Source: Kitasatospora terrestris (lineage in GTDB: Bacteria > Actinomycetota > Actinomycetes > Streptomycetales > Streptomycetaceae). From it: 64,000 bases of DNA. Of this stretch, positions 1-9,587 are shown in pieces; positions within the stretch are counted from its first letter, which is position 1, and each line of letters begins with the position of its first letter. Position numbers and translations under genes: made by a program. Below the pieces are notes generated by a model. It did no database searches. It was not told the DNA's origin and saw only the letters and a program-made list of their open reading frames with translations. Location: assembly GCF_039542905.1 (NCBI RefSeq), contig NZ_BAABIS010000001.1:3534001-3598000 (forward strand). The letters run 5' to 3'.

Positions 1-106
1 CGCACATGCGCGCCAGCATATGCGGCTCGCGAAGGGCTCACGCCGCGCCGGTGGCGACACCGGGTGACCGACACCACACCACCCGTCCTCCACCGCACGG
101 CCCACA

Positions 107-1096
107 ATGGACGATGTGCTGACCGAACTCTGTACGCGGGGCGCCGCCACGCCCACTCCCTCCCCGTACGTGGATCTGGACCGCGCCGAGTGGAGCGCGC
201 TGCGCGAGCGCACCCCGCTGCCGCTGACCGCGGAAGAGGTCGAGCGGCTGCGCGGCCTGGGCACCGCCCTCGACCTCGACGAGGTCCGGGACGTCTACCT
301 GCCGCTCTCCCGGCTGCTGAACCTGTACATCCACGCCACCCACGAGCTGCGCGGCGCCCTCGGGACGTTCCTGGACACCCCCGACACCGAGCGCACCCGC
401 ACGCCGTTCATCATCGGCGTGGCCGGTTCGGTGGCCGTCGGCAAGTCCACCACCGCCCGCCTGCTGCAGGCACTGCTGGCCCGCTGGCCCGAGCACCCCC
501 GGGTCGAGCTGGTCACCACCGACGGCTTCCTGCTCCCCAACGCGGAGCTGCGCCGCCGCGGCCTGATGGCCCGCAAGGGCTTCCCCGAGTCGTACGACCG
601 GCGGGCGCTGATGCGCTTCGTCGCCGACGTGAAGGCCGGCAAGGACCGCGTCTCCGCGCCCGTCTACTCGCACCTCGTCTACGACATCGTCCCGGACGAG
701 CGGCTGACCGTGGAGCGCCCGGACATCCTGATCGTCGAGGGCCTGAACGTCCTCCAGCCCGCACTGCCCGGCACCGACGGCCGGACCCGGCTGGCCGTCG
801 CCGACTACTTCGACTTCTCCATCTACGTCGACGCGCGCACCGACGACATCGAACGCTGGTACCTGGACCGCTTCCGGAAGCTGCGGCAGACCGCCTTCCA
901 GGACCCCAACTCCTACTTCCGCCGGTTCACCGAGGTGCCGGAGGAGGAGGCGATGGACTACGGCCGGCAGGTCTGGCGCACCATCAACAAGCCCAACCTG
1001 CTGGAGAACGTGCTGCCCACCCGCGGCCGGGCCACCCTGATCCTGCAGAAGGGCCAGGACCACAAGGTCCGCCGCGCCCTGCTGCGCAAGCTCTGA
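107..1096 (+). CDS. coaA: Pantothenate kinase, type I (CoaA)
   Basis: Phosphorylates pantothenate, the first committed step of coenzyme A synthesis in the cytosol. The 329-residue protein has the full bacterial type I length. A Walker A loop [12 protein letters not shown] lies at residues 104-115, followed by the VTTDGFL and [11 protein letters not shown] stretches typical of CoaA and a late [12 protein letters not shown] segment near the C-terminus. The ATG at 107 is chosen because the family N-terminus begins right after it; no clear Shine-Dalgarno sequence precedes it. It stands alone on the plus strand, with 58 bp before the next plus-strand gene. Bases 1-106 hold no gene that I can support. 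Confidence 0.96.
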   Translation: MDDVLTELCTRGAATPTPSPYVDLDRAEWSALRERTPLPLTAEEVERLRGLGTALDLDEVRDVYLPLSRLLNLYIHATHELRGALGTFLDTPDTERTRTPFIIGVAGSVAVGKSTTARLLQALLARWPEHPRVELVTTDGFLLPNAELRRRGLMARKGFPESYDRRALMRFVADVKAGKDRVSAPVYSHLVYDIVPDERLTVERPDILIVEGLNVLQPALPGTDGRTRLAVADYFDFSIYVDARTDDIERWYLDRFRKLRQTAFQDPNSYFRRFTEVPEEEAMDYGRQVWRTINKPNLLENVLPTRGRATLILQKGQDHKVRRALLRKL

Positions 1097-1154
1097 CCGG
1101 CCCAGCGGGGGCTCCCGAACACACGGCCGCCTCCGCTGGCTTACTCTGTTGCGC

Positions 1155-2378
1155 ATGTTTGCGCACACGGGGAAGCGTCAGCGGCTGATCGTCGCACTGG
1201 TCTCGTTCGCCGTGGCCGCCACGGCGACGATCCTGGCCGCCGAGACCTCGTCGAACTCCTCGGCGGCGGACAACTCCAGCACCTTGGCCGATCCGACGGT
1301 GTCGCCGTCCCCCGTGACCCCGGCGCAGGACGGCAACCGCCTGCGGCTCGGCCTGGCCTACGGCGACACCCTGACCTGGAAGTCCGACCACGCGCTGGCC
1401 TCGGCGCTGGACGACGCCACCGCGCTCGGCACGAAGTGGATCCGGGTCGACCTGTCCTGGAACAACATCCAGCCGGACAACCCGAAGAACTTCAACTGGC
1501 AGCGGTTCGACCGGGTGCTGAAGGCCGCTCAGCAGCGCGGGCTGGAGGTGCTGCCGACGATCAGCTACACCCCGAAGTGGGCCCGGAAGTCCAACTGCCC
1601 CGGCGACGACCCCTCCTGCGCCCCGGCCAAGCCGGAGGACTTCGCGAACTTCGCCAAGGACGCCGCCAAGCGCTACGCGCCGATGGGCGTGCACACCTGG
1701 GAGATCTGGAACGAGCCGAACATCCCGTTCTGGGCCCCCAAGCCCGACGCGGCCGCGTACACCAACCTGCTGAAGCTCACCACGAAGGCGATGCGCGCCG
1801 CCGATCCCAAGGCGTACCTGCTGATGGGCGGTCTGGCCGCGGTCGGCACCGACCCGGCCAAGGGCTTCGTGTCGCACACCGAGTTCCTCGACCAGGTCTC
1901 CAAGCTGGGGGCCAACAAGCTGGTGGACGCGATCGCCTACCACCCCTACACCTATCCGCACCTGCCGAGCGCGAAGACCGACTTCGGCACCGCCTTCGAG
2001 CAGATCAGCAGCTCGAAGGACAACCTGGTCGCGGTCCTGGACAAGTACGGCACGCCCGACCTCCCGATCTGGCTGACCGAGACCGGCGCCGCCACCAACG
2101 GGCCCGGCGCCGCCGCCGACGCCAACACGATCCCGGACGGCGCCACCCACGTCACCGAGGACTTCCAGGCCGCCATCGCCGCGGACACGGTGCCGGCCGC
2201 CGCGGCGAACAAGCACGTCGGCGCGGTCTTCTGGTTCGCCCACCAGGACACCGGCACGGCCAAGGACAAGCAGCGCCGGTCGATGTTCTACGGCCTGCGG
2301 CGGTACGACGGGACGGCGAAGCCCGCGTTCAACGCCCTGCGGGACGCGATCGCGGCCTACCAGCGCAAGACCCAGTAG
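1155..2378 (+). CDS. Secreted or membrane-anchored clan GH-A glycosidase (PslG/GH39-like)
   Basis: A predicted (beta/alpha)8 glycoside hydrolase of 407 residues. Residues about 10-30 form a hydrophobic signal or anchor segment after a short basic start, followed by a Ser/Thr/Pro linker. The acid/base is probably E187 in EIWNEPN and the nucleophile E309 in WLTETGA, both standard for clan GH-A. A TTG at 1149 is in frame, but the ATG at 1155 is preferred: a -10-like TACTCT at 1142-1147 ends exactly 7 nt upstream, which would give a leaderless mRNA. It converges with the polysaccharide operon on the other strand, with an 8-bp gap. Glycosidases of this type (PslG) accompany exopolysaccharide loci and trim the polymer. 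Substrate unknown. Confidence 0.82.
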   Translation: MFAHTGKRQRLIVALVSFAVAATATILAAETSSNSSAADNSSTLADPTVSPSPVTPAQDGNRLRLGLAYGDTLTWKSDHALASALDDATALGTKWIRVDLSWNNIQPDNPKNFNWQRFDRVLKAAQQRGLEVLPTISYTPKWARKSNCPGDDPSCAPAKPEDFANFAKDAAKRYAPMGVHTWEIWNEPNIPFWAPKPDAAAYTNLLKLTTKAMRAADPKAYLLMGGLAAVGTDPAKGFVSHTEFLDQVSKLGANKLVDAIAYHPYTYPHLPSAKTDFGTAFEQISSSKDNLVAVLDKYGTPDLPIWLTETGAATNGPGAAADANTIPDGATHVTEDFQAAIAADTVPAAAANKHVGAVFWFAHQDTGTAKDKQRRSMFYGLRRYDGTAKPAFNALRDAIAAYQRKTQ

Positions 2379-2386
2379 CGCCGGCC

Positions 2387-3532
2387 TCAGGAGCCCCCGA
2401 AGGAGCGGAAGAGGTCGAGGTAGCGGGCGGTCAGTCCGGACCACGCGTAGTGCTGTTCGACCCGTCGACGTCCGGCGGCGCCGAGGCGGTCGGCCAGTTG
2501 CCCGTCCGACAGCACGCGCGTGCACGCCGCGGCCAGCGCTGCCACCTCGCCCGGCGGTACCAGCAGGCCGCTCTCCCCGCCGGCCAGGACGTACGGGATG
2601 CCGCCGACCGCCGAACCGATCACGGGCGTGCCGCAGGCCATCGCCTCCACCAGCGCCATCCCGAAGGACTCGGCCTCGGTCCGCGACGGCAGGACCAGCG
2701 CCGCGGCGGTCCGCAGCGACTCGACCAGGTCGTCCCCGGTCAGCTCGCCGACGGACTCGACCCGGTCGGCCACACCCAGCTCGGCGGCGAGGTCCAGCAG
2801 ACCGGGCAGGGCGTCCCCGCCACCGACCAGGCGCAGCCGGGCCCCGGGCACGGCCGGCGCCAGCTCGGCGAAGGCGCGGACCAGGACGTCCACGCCCTTC
2901 CAGGCCGAGGAGCGGTCCATCCGGCCCGCGTAGACCAGGGTGCGGGGCCGTTGCGAGGCCGCGGCGCCCGGCGTGAACCGCGCGGTGTCGACGCCCGGTG
3001 TGATCTCCACCGCGTGCGGCCGGCCGGCCGCCAGCGACACCGGCGAGACCGCGACCAGCGTCCGCGCCCGCCGGAAGACCCGGGGCAGCACCCGGCGTTC
3101 GTACGCGCCGATCAGCCGGTCCGCGAGTCCGCTGCCCGGCTCGCCCTTGTGCATCGAACCCGCGTGGTACGTCAGCACGGTGGGCCGGTTGCCGGCCACC
3201 GCGACGGCCAGGTCGGCCATGCCGGGGACCGGGGCGTGGGCGTTCACCACCTCGGCCCCGCTGCGGCGCAGCCAGCGGCGGAGCTGGACGGGCCACAGCG
3301 GGCTCAGCGGGGTGTTCGACAGCCGGAGCCAGGTACCGAGCCGGATCACCCGGATGCCGTCCTCGTCGGTGACCGAGGTCCGCAAGCCGGAGAGCCGGCT
3401 GGTGATCACGACCGCCCGCAGGTCCGGGCTGTCCGCGACCGCCCGGGCGACCCGGGCCGCGTAGTTCTCCACTCCCCCGATCTTGGGCGGGTAGTACGGG
3501 GCGACGACCGCCACGGTCCGCCGGCCGCTCAC
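2387..3532 (-). CDS. Glycosyltransferase family 4 (GT-B fold)
   Basis: Cytosolic sugar transferase of 381 residues, the last gene of the first polysaccharide operon. The N-terminus has the GT4 acceptor-side pattern YYPPKIGGVENYA, and the C-terminal Rossmann domain has the donor-binding motif EAESFGMALVEAMACGTPV with its paired glutamates. The GTG start at 3532 overlaps the stop of the upstream pyruvyl transferase by 4 nt (GTGA), which indicates translational coupling. Sugar donor and acceptor cannot be read from the sequence. It resembles the two other GT4 enzymes of the operon, so the glycan probably has several distinct linkages. Confidence 0.88.
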   Translation of the reverse strand: MSGRRTVAVVAPYYPPKIGGVENYAARVARAVADSPDLRAVVITSRLSGLRTSVTDEDGIRVIRLGTWLRLSNTPLSPLWPVQLRRWLRRSGAEVVNAHAPVPGMADLAVAVAGNRPTVLTYHAGSMHKGEPGSGLADRLIGAYERRVLPRVFRRARTLVAVSPVSLAAGRPHAVEITPGVDTARFTPGAAASQRPRTLVYAGRMDRSSAWKGVDVLVRAFAELAPAVPGARLRLVGGGDALPGLLDLAAELGVADRVESVGELTGDDLVESLRTAAALVLPSRTEAESFGMALVEAMACGTPVIGSAVGGIPYVLAGGESGLLVPPGEVAALAAACTRVLSDGQLADRLGAAGRRRVEQHYAWSGLTARYLDLFRSFGGS

Positions 3533-4776
3533 CGGACCACCCGGCGCAGCAGCTCGGGGAAGTTCTCCGCGTCCGCCACGTACTCGGGGAGCCGGTCGCG
3601 CAGTGCGGAGCGGTACGCGGCCGGGTCGTCGCGCAGGCCGGCCGCCAGCGGCCACAGCCGTTCGAAGGTCACGTCCTCGATGGGCAGCACCCACTGGCCG
3701 AGACCGAGGTCCGCCATGATGCCGCGGGTCTTGTGCTCGTACTCGATGGCGACGCACGGCACGCCGCTGGTCAGCGAGAAGATCACCGAGTGGAACCGGG
3801 TGCCGATCAGCATCGAGCACTCGCCGTAGACGCCCTTGAGGTCGCGGTAGTCGACCCGGTCCTCGACCAGGATCGGCGCGTCGGCGCAGTACTGGGCGAT
3901 CCGGCGCTCGACCACCCGGTCGTCGTCGCCGAGGTAGTCGGTGCTGACCTGGGGTATCAGCACCACCCGGGCGCCCTCGGCCTGGAGCCGGTCGACGGTC
4001 CGGGCCAGCGCCCGCTCGTACCGTTCCTGGGCCGCCGGGGGGAGCCAGCGGCGCGCGGTGATGCCGATCAGCGGCTGCCCCGGGTCGACCCCGAGCCGGG
4101 CCCGCCAGTCGGAGGTCACGGGCGGGGCGAACGCGAACCCGGCGTCCACCGCGCGGCGGATCCGGTCGGCGGGCATCCCGCACTCCGTCAACAGCTCCAC
4201 GCTGACGTCCTCGCGGGCGAGGACCAGCGGCGAGCGCTTCAGCACGTGGGCGACCAGTCGGCGCTGCAGCGCGGCCGGGAACGGGCCGAAGGACTGCGGC
4301 GCCCACACCACCGGGACGCCGAACTTCTGCGCGATCAGCGCCGGCAGCAGCACGAAGTAGACGTTCTGGTAGCCGTCCAGGCCGCCGCGGGCGAGCAGGT
4401 AGCCGCCGCCCATGGAGACCACCAGGTCGGCCTCGGCGACGGCCAGCGCCTCCCGCCTCGCCTCGGCGGGCAGCAGCCGCAGCAGCGCCCGGGCGGCGGG
4501 CTTCGGCAGCAGGAGGGCCACGGTGCACAGCGCGGCCACCATCAGGCGGCGGACCAGGCGCACCGCGAACGCGGCCCCGCCGTCCGCGACGTACCGACGG
4601 ATCGAGCCCAGGTTGGCGACGCCCTCGAAGTCGCCGTGGACGGCCGGGCTCTCCATGCCGGCGATGTCCGTCCGGGCGTCCGGGAAGGCCTCCCGGACGT
4701 GGCGGAGGCAGACCGAGAGCAGCGCGGCGTCGCCCGCGTTCTCCCGGACGTAGGCGTTGACGACCACGGTCTTCAT
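3529..4776 (-). CDS. Polysaccharide pyruvyl transferase (CsaB/WcaK-like)
   Basis: Predicted to transfer a pyruvyl ketal from phosphoenolpyruvate to a sugar of the repeat unit, adding negative charge to the polymer. The 415-residue protein starts with the family pattern VNAYVRENAGDAAL. It has the central SMGGGYLL loop, a VWAPQSFGPF segment and the C-terminal signature RFHSVIFSLTSGVP followed by EYEHKTRGIM. The ATG at 4776 shares one base with the stop of the upstream flippase gene. Its place between a flippase and a GT4 fits a late modification step. The family assignment is clear; the sugar that is pyruvylated is not known. Confidence 0.9.
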   Translation of the reverse strand: MKTVVVNAYVRENAGDAALLSVCLRHVREAFPDARTDIAGMESPAVHGDFEGVANLGSIRRYVADGGAAFAVRLVRRLMVAALCTVALLLPKPAARALLRLLPAEARREALAVAEADLVVSMGGGYLLARGGLDGYQNVYFVLLPALIAQKFGVPVVWAPQSFGPFPAALQRRLVAHVLKRSPLVLAREDVSVELLTECGMPADRIRRAVDAGFAFAPPVTSDWRARLGVDPGQPLIGITARRWLPPAAQERYERALARTVDRLQAEGARVVLIPQVSTDYLGDDDRVVERRIAQYCADAPILVEDRVDYRDLKGVYGECSMLIGTRFHSVIFSLTSGVPCVAIEYEHKTRGIMADLGLGQWVLPIEDVTFERLWPLAAGLRDDPAAYRSALRDRLPEYVADAENFPELLRRVVR

Positions 4777-6143
4777 CAGTGGGGGTACCCCTCGGCAGGA
4801 ATCATGGCGGCGGGCGCGGCCGGCCGCGGCGGCTGCTGCGGCGGCTGCGGGACGGCCGGACGGCGCCCGAGCAGGGCACCGGCCGCGTACAGCCCGGAGA
4901 TCAGGTTGCCGACGCCCCAGGCCCACCCGACCCACACCAGGCCGCGCGGCGCCCAGAGCTGGGCGAGCCCGATGGTGAGGACGGCACCGAGGACGTTGCT
5001 GAGGACCAGGTGGCGCATCCGCTGGGTCACCTTGAGCGCGGAGTTGGCCCAGGTCCTCAGCGCGACGGCCAGGGCGCCCACGGCGAGGACCACCAGCAGG
5101 CCCTGTGCCCGGTTCCGGTAGTCGCCGCCGAAGACGTGCAGGAGCAGGCCGCTGCCGAGCACCACCGCGGCGACCGCCGGGATCTGCACCACCGCGATGA
5201 TCCGGGCGGAGCGGCGCAGCAGTTCGCCGAGCCGGGACAGGTCCGAGGAGGCCTCGGCGAACATGGCCTCCCCCACCGCCGAGGACACCGCGTTGAGCAG
5301 CGCCGCTATCTGGAACGCGACGAAGAAGCAGCCCGCCGCGGCCGCGCCCAGCCGGTGCAGCACGGTCAGCGGGAGCACCATCATCGGCACCATGCCGAGC
5401 AGCCCGGAGACGTGGCTGGCGAACGAGTAGCGGAGCTGCTCGCGGAGCCTGGTGCGCCGGGTCCGCACGTCGAACCGGAAGCCGAGCCGTCGGCGCATCG
5501 CGAACAGCGCCCCGACCACGGCCACTGCGTAGCCGGCCCCGGTCGCCCCGACGATGCCGGCGGTGCCGAACACCACCAGGACGGTCGGCGTGACGAGCTT
5601 GACCACGCCCTGGAGCAGCCCGTCGATGACCACGTTGTACTGCGGCACCCTGGCCCCGACGAAGACCGACTTGGTCAGCAGGTTGACCGCGGCCAGCGCG
5701 CAGCACACCACGAAGGCGGCGGCTCCCAGCGGCTCGTCCCGGAAGAACAGCAGCTTGCTGCCGTACAGCGGCAGGCCCAGCAGGTAGACCACGGCGGCCA
5801 GGCAGGCCGTCGCCGCCACCACCACGATCGACTGGGTGATCTGGCCGTTGCGGGCGAAGGCCGGCGCGGGGAATCGGATCAGCGTGTTGTTCAGGCCGAA
5901 CAGGCTGAGGTTGGCCAGCAGCACGCTCGCCGAGACCAGCGAGGTGGCCAGGCCGACCTGCTCGATCGAGTAGTACCGGGCGACGACCACCCAGAACAGG
6001 AAGCCGAGCGCCGCCGTTATCACGGTCGAGGCCAGCAGGAAGAAGGAGCTGCGGTAGACCTGGTCGGTCGGTCGGGCGTGCCGGGCCGGCCGGCCGGCCG
6101 CGGCCGGCCGTCTGGAGCCGCGCTGTCCGCTGTGCCTAGCCAC
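4776..6143 (-). CDS. MOP-superfamily polysaccharide flippase (Wzx-like)
   Basis: An integral membrane protein of 455 residues with about 12-14 hydrophobic segments, beginning near residue 28 after a basic Arg/Pro-rich N-terminus. The layout matches oligosaccharide flippases that move lipid-linked repeat units across the membrane, including an early YYSIEQVGLAT-type loop between the first helices. The GTG at 6143 is chosen as start: it overlaps the stop of the upstream GT4 by 8 nt, as expected in this tightly packed operon. A longer reading frame continues upstream but lies inside the GT4 gene. The Pro-rich C-terminal tail is probably cytosolic. Confidence 0.85.
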   Translation of the reverse strand: MARHSGQRGSRRPAAAGRPARHARPTDQVYRSSFFLLASTVITAALGFLFWVVVARYYSIEQVGLATSLVSASVLLANLSLFGLNNTLIRFPAPAFARNGQITQSIVVVAATACLAAVVYLLGLPLYGSKLLFFRDEPLGAAAFVVCCALAAVNLLTKSVFVGARVPQYNVVIDGLLQGVVKLVTPTVLVVFGTAGIVGATGAGYAVAVVGALFAMRRRLGFRFDVRTRRTRLREQLRYSFASHVSGLLGMVPMMVLPLTVLHRLGAAAAGCFFVAFQIAALLNAVSSAVGEAMFAEASSDLSRLGELLRRSARIIAVVQIPAVAAVVLGSGLLLHVFGGDYRNRAQGLLVVLAVGALAVALRTWANSALKVTQRMRHLVLSNVLGAVLTIGLAQLWAPRGLVWVGWAWGVGNLISGLYAAGALLGRRPAVPQPPQQPPRPAAPAAMIPAEGYPH

Positions 6144-7290
6144 GCCCGGTCCGAGCCTGCCGGTAGTGGCGGAGCAGCGAACGCACGTGCTCCTCCCAGG
6201 TGAAGGCGGCGACCGCGTGCTCCCGGGAGTGACGCCCCATCCGCTCACGGCGCGGCGCGTCGGCGGCCAGTTCGTCCAGGGTGGCGCCGAGCGTCTCGAC
6301 CTCGCGCCGCACCAGCGCGACCAGGGAGCGGTCCAAGTCGTACGGGGCGTAGCCGGGATCGTCGGTGGTCACCACCGGGAGGCCCGAGGCCATCGCCTCC
6401 TGCACCGTCAGCGGGAAGCCCTCGGCCGTGGACGGCAACGCGAACAGGTCGCACGCCCGGTAGGCCTCGGCGAGCTCCTCGGGCCGGAGGGTGCCGAGGT
6501 GGTGCACCCCGGGCCGGCCCGCCAGCGCCGCCGAGTCGCCGTCCCCGGCGAACACCAGGTCGTAACCGGCGGTGCCCCGGTGGGCGGCCAGCAGCAGGTC
6601 GTACCCCTTCTTGGGGACCAGCCGGCCCGCGAACAGCACCAGGACCCGGTCGGCCGGCAGCCCGAGGCGCTTGCGGGCCAGCAGCCGCTCCTCCGCCGAC
6701 CCGGCGGGCCGGAACAGCGCGGTGTCGACGCCGTTGGCGAGATGGCGGGCGCGCTCGGGGCGGGCGCCGAGGCCGAGGACGAAAGCGGCGACCGAGGCGT
6801 TGAGGGTGAACACGTTCGCGGCGCGGCGCAGCAGCGCCCGCCCGGCCACCGCGTACACCGCCCGCTGCACCGCGCGGACCACCGCGGACGGGTGCTCCAC
6901 CATGGCGACGTGCTGGGTGAGGACGTGCGGGGTGCGGGTGAGGACGGCGGCGAGGCCGGCCGTCCACGAGGTCAGGTAGAGGCAGTCGTGCACGTGCACG
7001 ACGTCGGCCCAGCGCGCCCAGCGGAGCGCGACCGGGAGCGCGGCCGGCGACAGCACCGGGAAGGGCACGCCGGCCCGCTCCGCGCCGTTCCAGGCCGCCA
7101 CCCGCACCACGCGGACGCCGTCCTCCTCGCCGACGGCGCTGCGCTCACCACTGGTGAGCACCGTGACCTCGGCGCCCGCGGCGACCAGGTTGACCGCCTC
7201 CTGCCGCACGACGTTCTCGATGCCGCCCAGGTGCGGGGGGTAGTAGTGGCTGACGAGCAGTACCCGTTGCGGCCCGCTGGCGCTGCTCAT
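6136..7290 (-). CDS. Glycosyltransferase family 4
   Basis: Sugar transferase of 384 residues with a GT-B fold. It carries SHYYPPHLGGIENVV at the N-terminus, a GRLVPKKGYDLLL segment opening the donor domain, and the donor motif TAEGFPLTVQEAMASGLPVV. The ATG at 7290 overlaps the stop of the upstream membrane protein by 4 nt (ATGA). It is the second of three GT4 enzymes in the operon. Product linkage cannot be predicted from sequence alone. Confidence 0.88.
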   Translation of the reverse strand: MSSASGPQRVLLVSHYYPPHLGGIENVVRQEAVNLVAAGAEVTVLTSGERSAVGEEDGVRVVRVAAWNGAERAGVPFPVLSPAALPVALRWARWADVVHVHDCLYLTSWTAGLAAVLTRTPHVLTQHVAMVEHPSAVVRAVQRAVYAVAGRALLRRAANVFTLNASVAAFVLGLGARPERARHLANGVDTALFRPAGSAEERLLARKRLGLPADRVLVLFAGRLVPKKGYDLLLAAHRGTAGYDLVFAGDGDSAALAGRPGVHHLGTLRPEELAEAYRACDLFALPSTAEGFPLTVQEAMASGLPVVTTDDPGYAPYDLDRSLVALVRREVETLGATLDELAADAPRRERMGRHSREHAVAAFTWEEHVRSLLRHYRQARTGRG

Positions 7291-9587
7291 CGGTAGATCC
7301 TCGCTCCCTCGCTGCTGTAGATCTGGTTCTTGGTGGCGTCCAGCAGACCCATCGGGTAACGGTAGGTGATCAGGTCTCCGCGGTAGAAGACGGTCACCTC
7401 GTCCTTCCTGGCCGCGGTCGTGCCGAGCAGCACGTAGGAGTGCGTGCGCATGAAGGTCGGGAAGATCTCGCCCTGGCTCTTGCCGGTGAGCAGGGTCTGC
7501 AGCCGGCTGAAGCCGTAGCGGTCCGTCTGGACCAGTTGGCCCTTGTCGTTGGCGGTCCGCTGGGCCAGCCAGAACGCCGCCTGGCGCTCCTCGGCGTGCG
7601 GGTAGTAGATGTCGTAGTAGCGGCCGGCGTTGCTCAGCTGGAGCTGCGCCGGGTACCCGCCCAGCACCTTGGGCACCACACCGGTCAGGTCGAGGAACAG
7701 CGCCGTGGTCAGCACGCAGGCCAGCGGCACGGTACGCCGGTTCGCCCAGCGCAGCGCCCACAGGGTGCCGGCCGCCACGAACGGCGCGAAGAAGAAGAGC
7801 CCCTGCTGGAAGGCGCGGAGCACGCTGTAGTCCACCGACAGCTGGGGCAGCAGCGTGAACAGCGCCACGACGGCGAGTGCCCCGGCGGTCAGCGTGACCT
7901 GGTCGCGGGCCGGCCGGAAAGAGCGGCTGCGGCTGCGGAAGACCACCACGAAGCCGACCAGCACCAGCAGTTGGAGGAGCAGCGCCGCCCCCTGCCGCAG
8001 CGCCCCGTTGAGCGCCGGGACCGGGATGCCGACCGCCTCCAGGGCCTTGCCGAGCCCGGTCACCGGCAGGTCCGCCTGCGCCACCACGGGCGTGGGGGTG
8101 GACTTCAGCTTGGTGAGCGGCATGTAGGCGCCGGCGGCACGCTGGCTCTCGGTCTGTTCGATGGACTCCTCGCGGAATTCGGCGAGCAGTTCCTCCGGGC
8201 TCGCCTTGGTGCCGCCGAGCAGGCTGTACGAGGTGTCGGACGAACCGCTCTGCGCCTGACCCGGGTGCAACACGTTCTGCGCCACGATCCGCAGCGTGCT
8301 CTGCAGCTGTCCCGAGGTCCCGGTGACCGGCCCGGCCCAGAGCAGCGCGAGGACCGCCGGCAGGAGCACCATCCACCAGGTCACGAACGAGGTGGACTGG
8401 TCGTTCTGACTGCGCCGGCGGGGCCGGGGCTCCCGCGACCGCGCGGCCAGCCGCCAGACCTTGTCCACCGCGAAGGCGATGCCTAGGGTCGCCACGACCA
8501 CGTAGGTCGTGGAGTAGTGCGAGAGGACCACGCCGGCCATCAGCACGCTGAACGTCCAGCGCCGTCGTGCCAGTGGCCGGCCGGGGTCGGTCAGCACCAC
8601 CATCGAACAGCCGAGCAGCAGGAACGCGACCTCCTGGCGGCCCAGGAAGGTCATGTCGCTGAAGAAGGTCGGGAAGACCATGAAGTAGACGGCCGAGAGC
8701 AGCGCCACGAACTGCGGTGCCACGTTGCGCACCGAGCGGTAGACCAGCACCGGGGTGAGGGCGAACAGCAGCGGGAGCAGCGCCTTGAAGACGTACAGGT
8801 CCGGAACGGCGGTCAGCCGGACCACGCTGACCGGCAGCAGGGTGACGCTCAGGCAGGCGTTGTAGGCGTCGACGTAGGTCGAGGGATCCCACAGCGAGCC
8901 GCCGAGGGTGAGCCGGAAGTACTTGTACTCGCGCTGGATGTCGTGGCCGGTGATGTACCAGCCGCGCAGGGAGTTGAGCAGCAGCAGCGCGGTGGCGGCG
9001 ACGTACAGCCCGGTCTCCAGCAGGGACGCCGGATAGCGCCGCCGCCGGACCACCAGGAGCACCAGCAGGGCGGCGACCGTCACCAGCGCCACCGTGCTGA
9101 CCGCGCCGCTGAAGCCGTTGTTGAGCCGGATCGGTCCGGCGACCGAGAGCAGCAGGGCGAGGGCCCCGAGGCCGCCGACGGCCGCCGCCCCCGCCGGCGG
9201 GCCCGAGCCCGCCGGCGGCTCCTCGCGCTCCTCCTCGGGTGCGAGGACACCGATCACCAGCAGCACCGTCATGGTCGCCGCCGACAGGTCCAGGCGGCCG
9301 AGCGGGCGGTCGTCCCCGAACAGCGGCAGCACCGTGTTCAGTCCGAGGGCCACCAGGATGTCGGTCACCACGGCGAAGCCGACCGCCAGCATCAGCGAGG
9401 CGTCGCGGGTGGAGACCACCCGGCTCGCCGTACCGCGCCAGAGCGCCACCGGCGCACCGAGGAGCAGCCACAGGCCGGCCAGGGTGCGCGGAACGGCCGG
9501 CATCCCCGGCACCGCCTCCAGCACGCAGGCCAGGCTGACGCCCACCATCACGCCGAGCCGCCCCCGCAGGACGGCGGGCACGGTCAT
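7287..9587 (-). CDS. Large polytopic membrane protein, probable GT-C-type glycosyltransferase
   Basis: A 766-residue protein with roughly 14-16 hydrophobic segments and a soluble C-terminal region of about 130 residues. An acidic site after an early helix (ITGHDIQREYKYF, about residue 205) resembles the D/E-containing first periplasmic loop of GT-C transferases that use polyprenyl-phosphate sugars. Long loops between helices (about residues 420-510) are predicted extracellular. It lies between two GT4 genes and overlaps both by 4 nt. The alternative is a polymerase (Wzy-like) that joins repeat units; the operon has no other obvious candidate for that role. Role inferred, not proved. Confidence 0.6.
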   Translation of the reverse strand: MTVPAVLRGRLGVMVGVSLACVLEAVPGMPAVPRTLAGLWLLLGAPVALWRGTASRVVSTRDASLMLAVGFAVVTDILVALGLNTVLPLFGDDRPLGRLDLSAATMTVLLVIGVLAPEEEREEPPAGSGPPAGAAAVGGLGALALLLSVAGPIRLNNGFSGAVSTVALVTVAALLVLLVVRRRRYPASLLETGLYVAATALLLLNSLRGWYITGHDIQREYKYFRLTLGGSLWDPSTYVDAYNACLSVTLLPVSVVRLTAVPDLYVFKALLPLLFALTPVLVYRSVRNVAPQFVALLSAVYFMVFPTFFSDMTFLGRQEVAFLLLGCSMVVLTDPGRPLARRRWTFSVLMAGVVLSHYSTTYVVVATLGIAFAVDKVWRLAARSREPRPRRRSQNDQSTSFVTWWMVLLPAVLALLWAGPVTGTSGQLQSTLRIVAQNVLHPGQAQSGSSDTSYSLLGGTKASPEELLAEFREESIEQTESQRAAGAYMPLTKLKSTPTPVVAQADLPVTGLGKALEAVGIPVPALNGALRQGAALLLQLLVLVGFVVVFRSRSRSFRPARDQVTLTAGALAVVALFTLLPQLSVDYSVLRAFQQGLFFFAPFVAAGTLWALRWANRRTVPLACVLTTALFLDLTGVVPKVLGGYPAQLQLSNAGRYYDIYYPHAEERQAAFWLAQRTANDKGQLVQTDRYGFSRLQTLLTGKSQGEIFPTFMRTHSYVLLGTTAARKDEVTVFYRGDLITYRYPMGLLDATKNQIYSSEGARIYR

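Noticed and set aside
1..106. A possible 3' end of an upstream gene
   Set aside because: None of the frames on the plus strand gives a recognisable protein end, and the stretch is too short to judge.
1149..1157. TTG at 1149 as start of the glycosidase
   Set aside because: It would add two residues only, and the -10-to-ATG distance fits the ATG at 1155 better.
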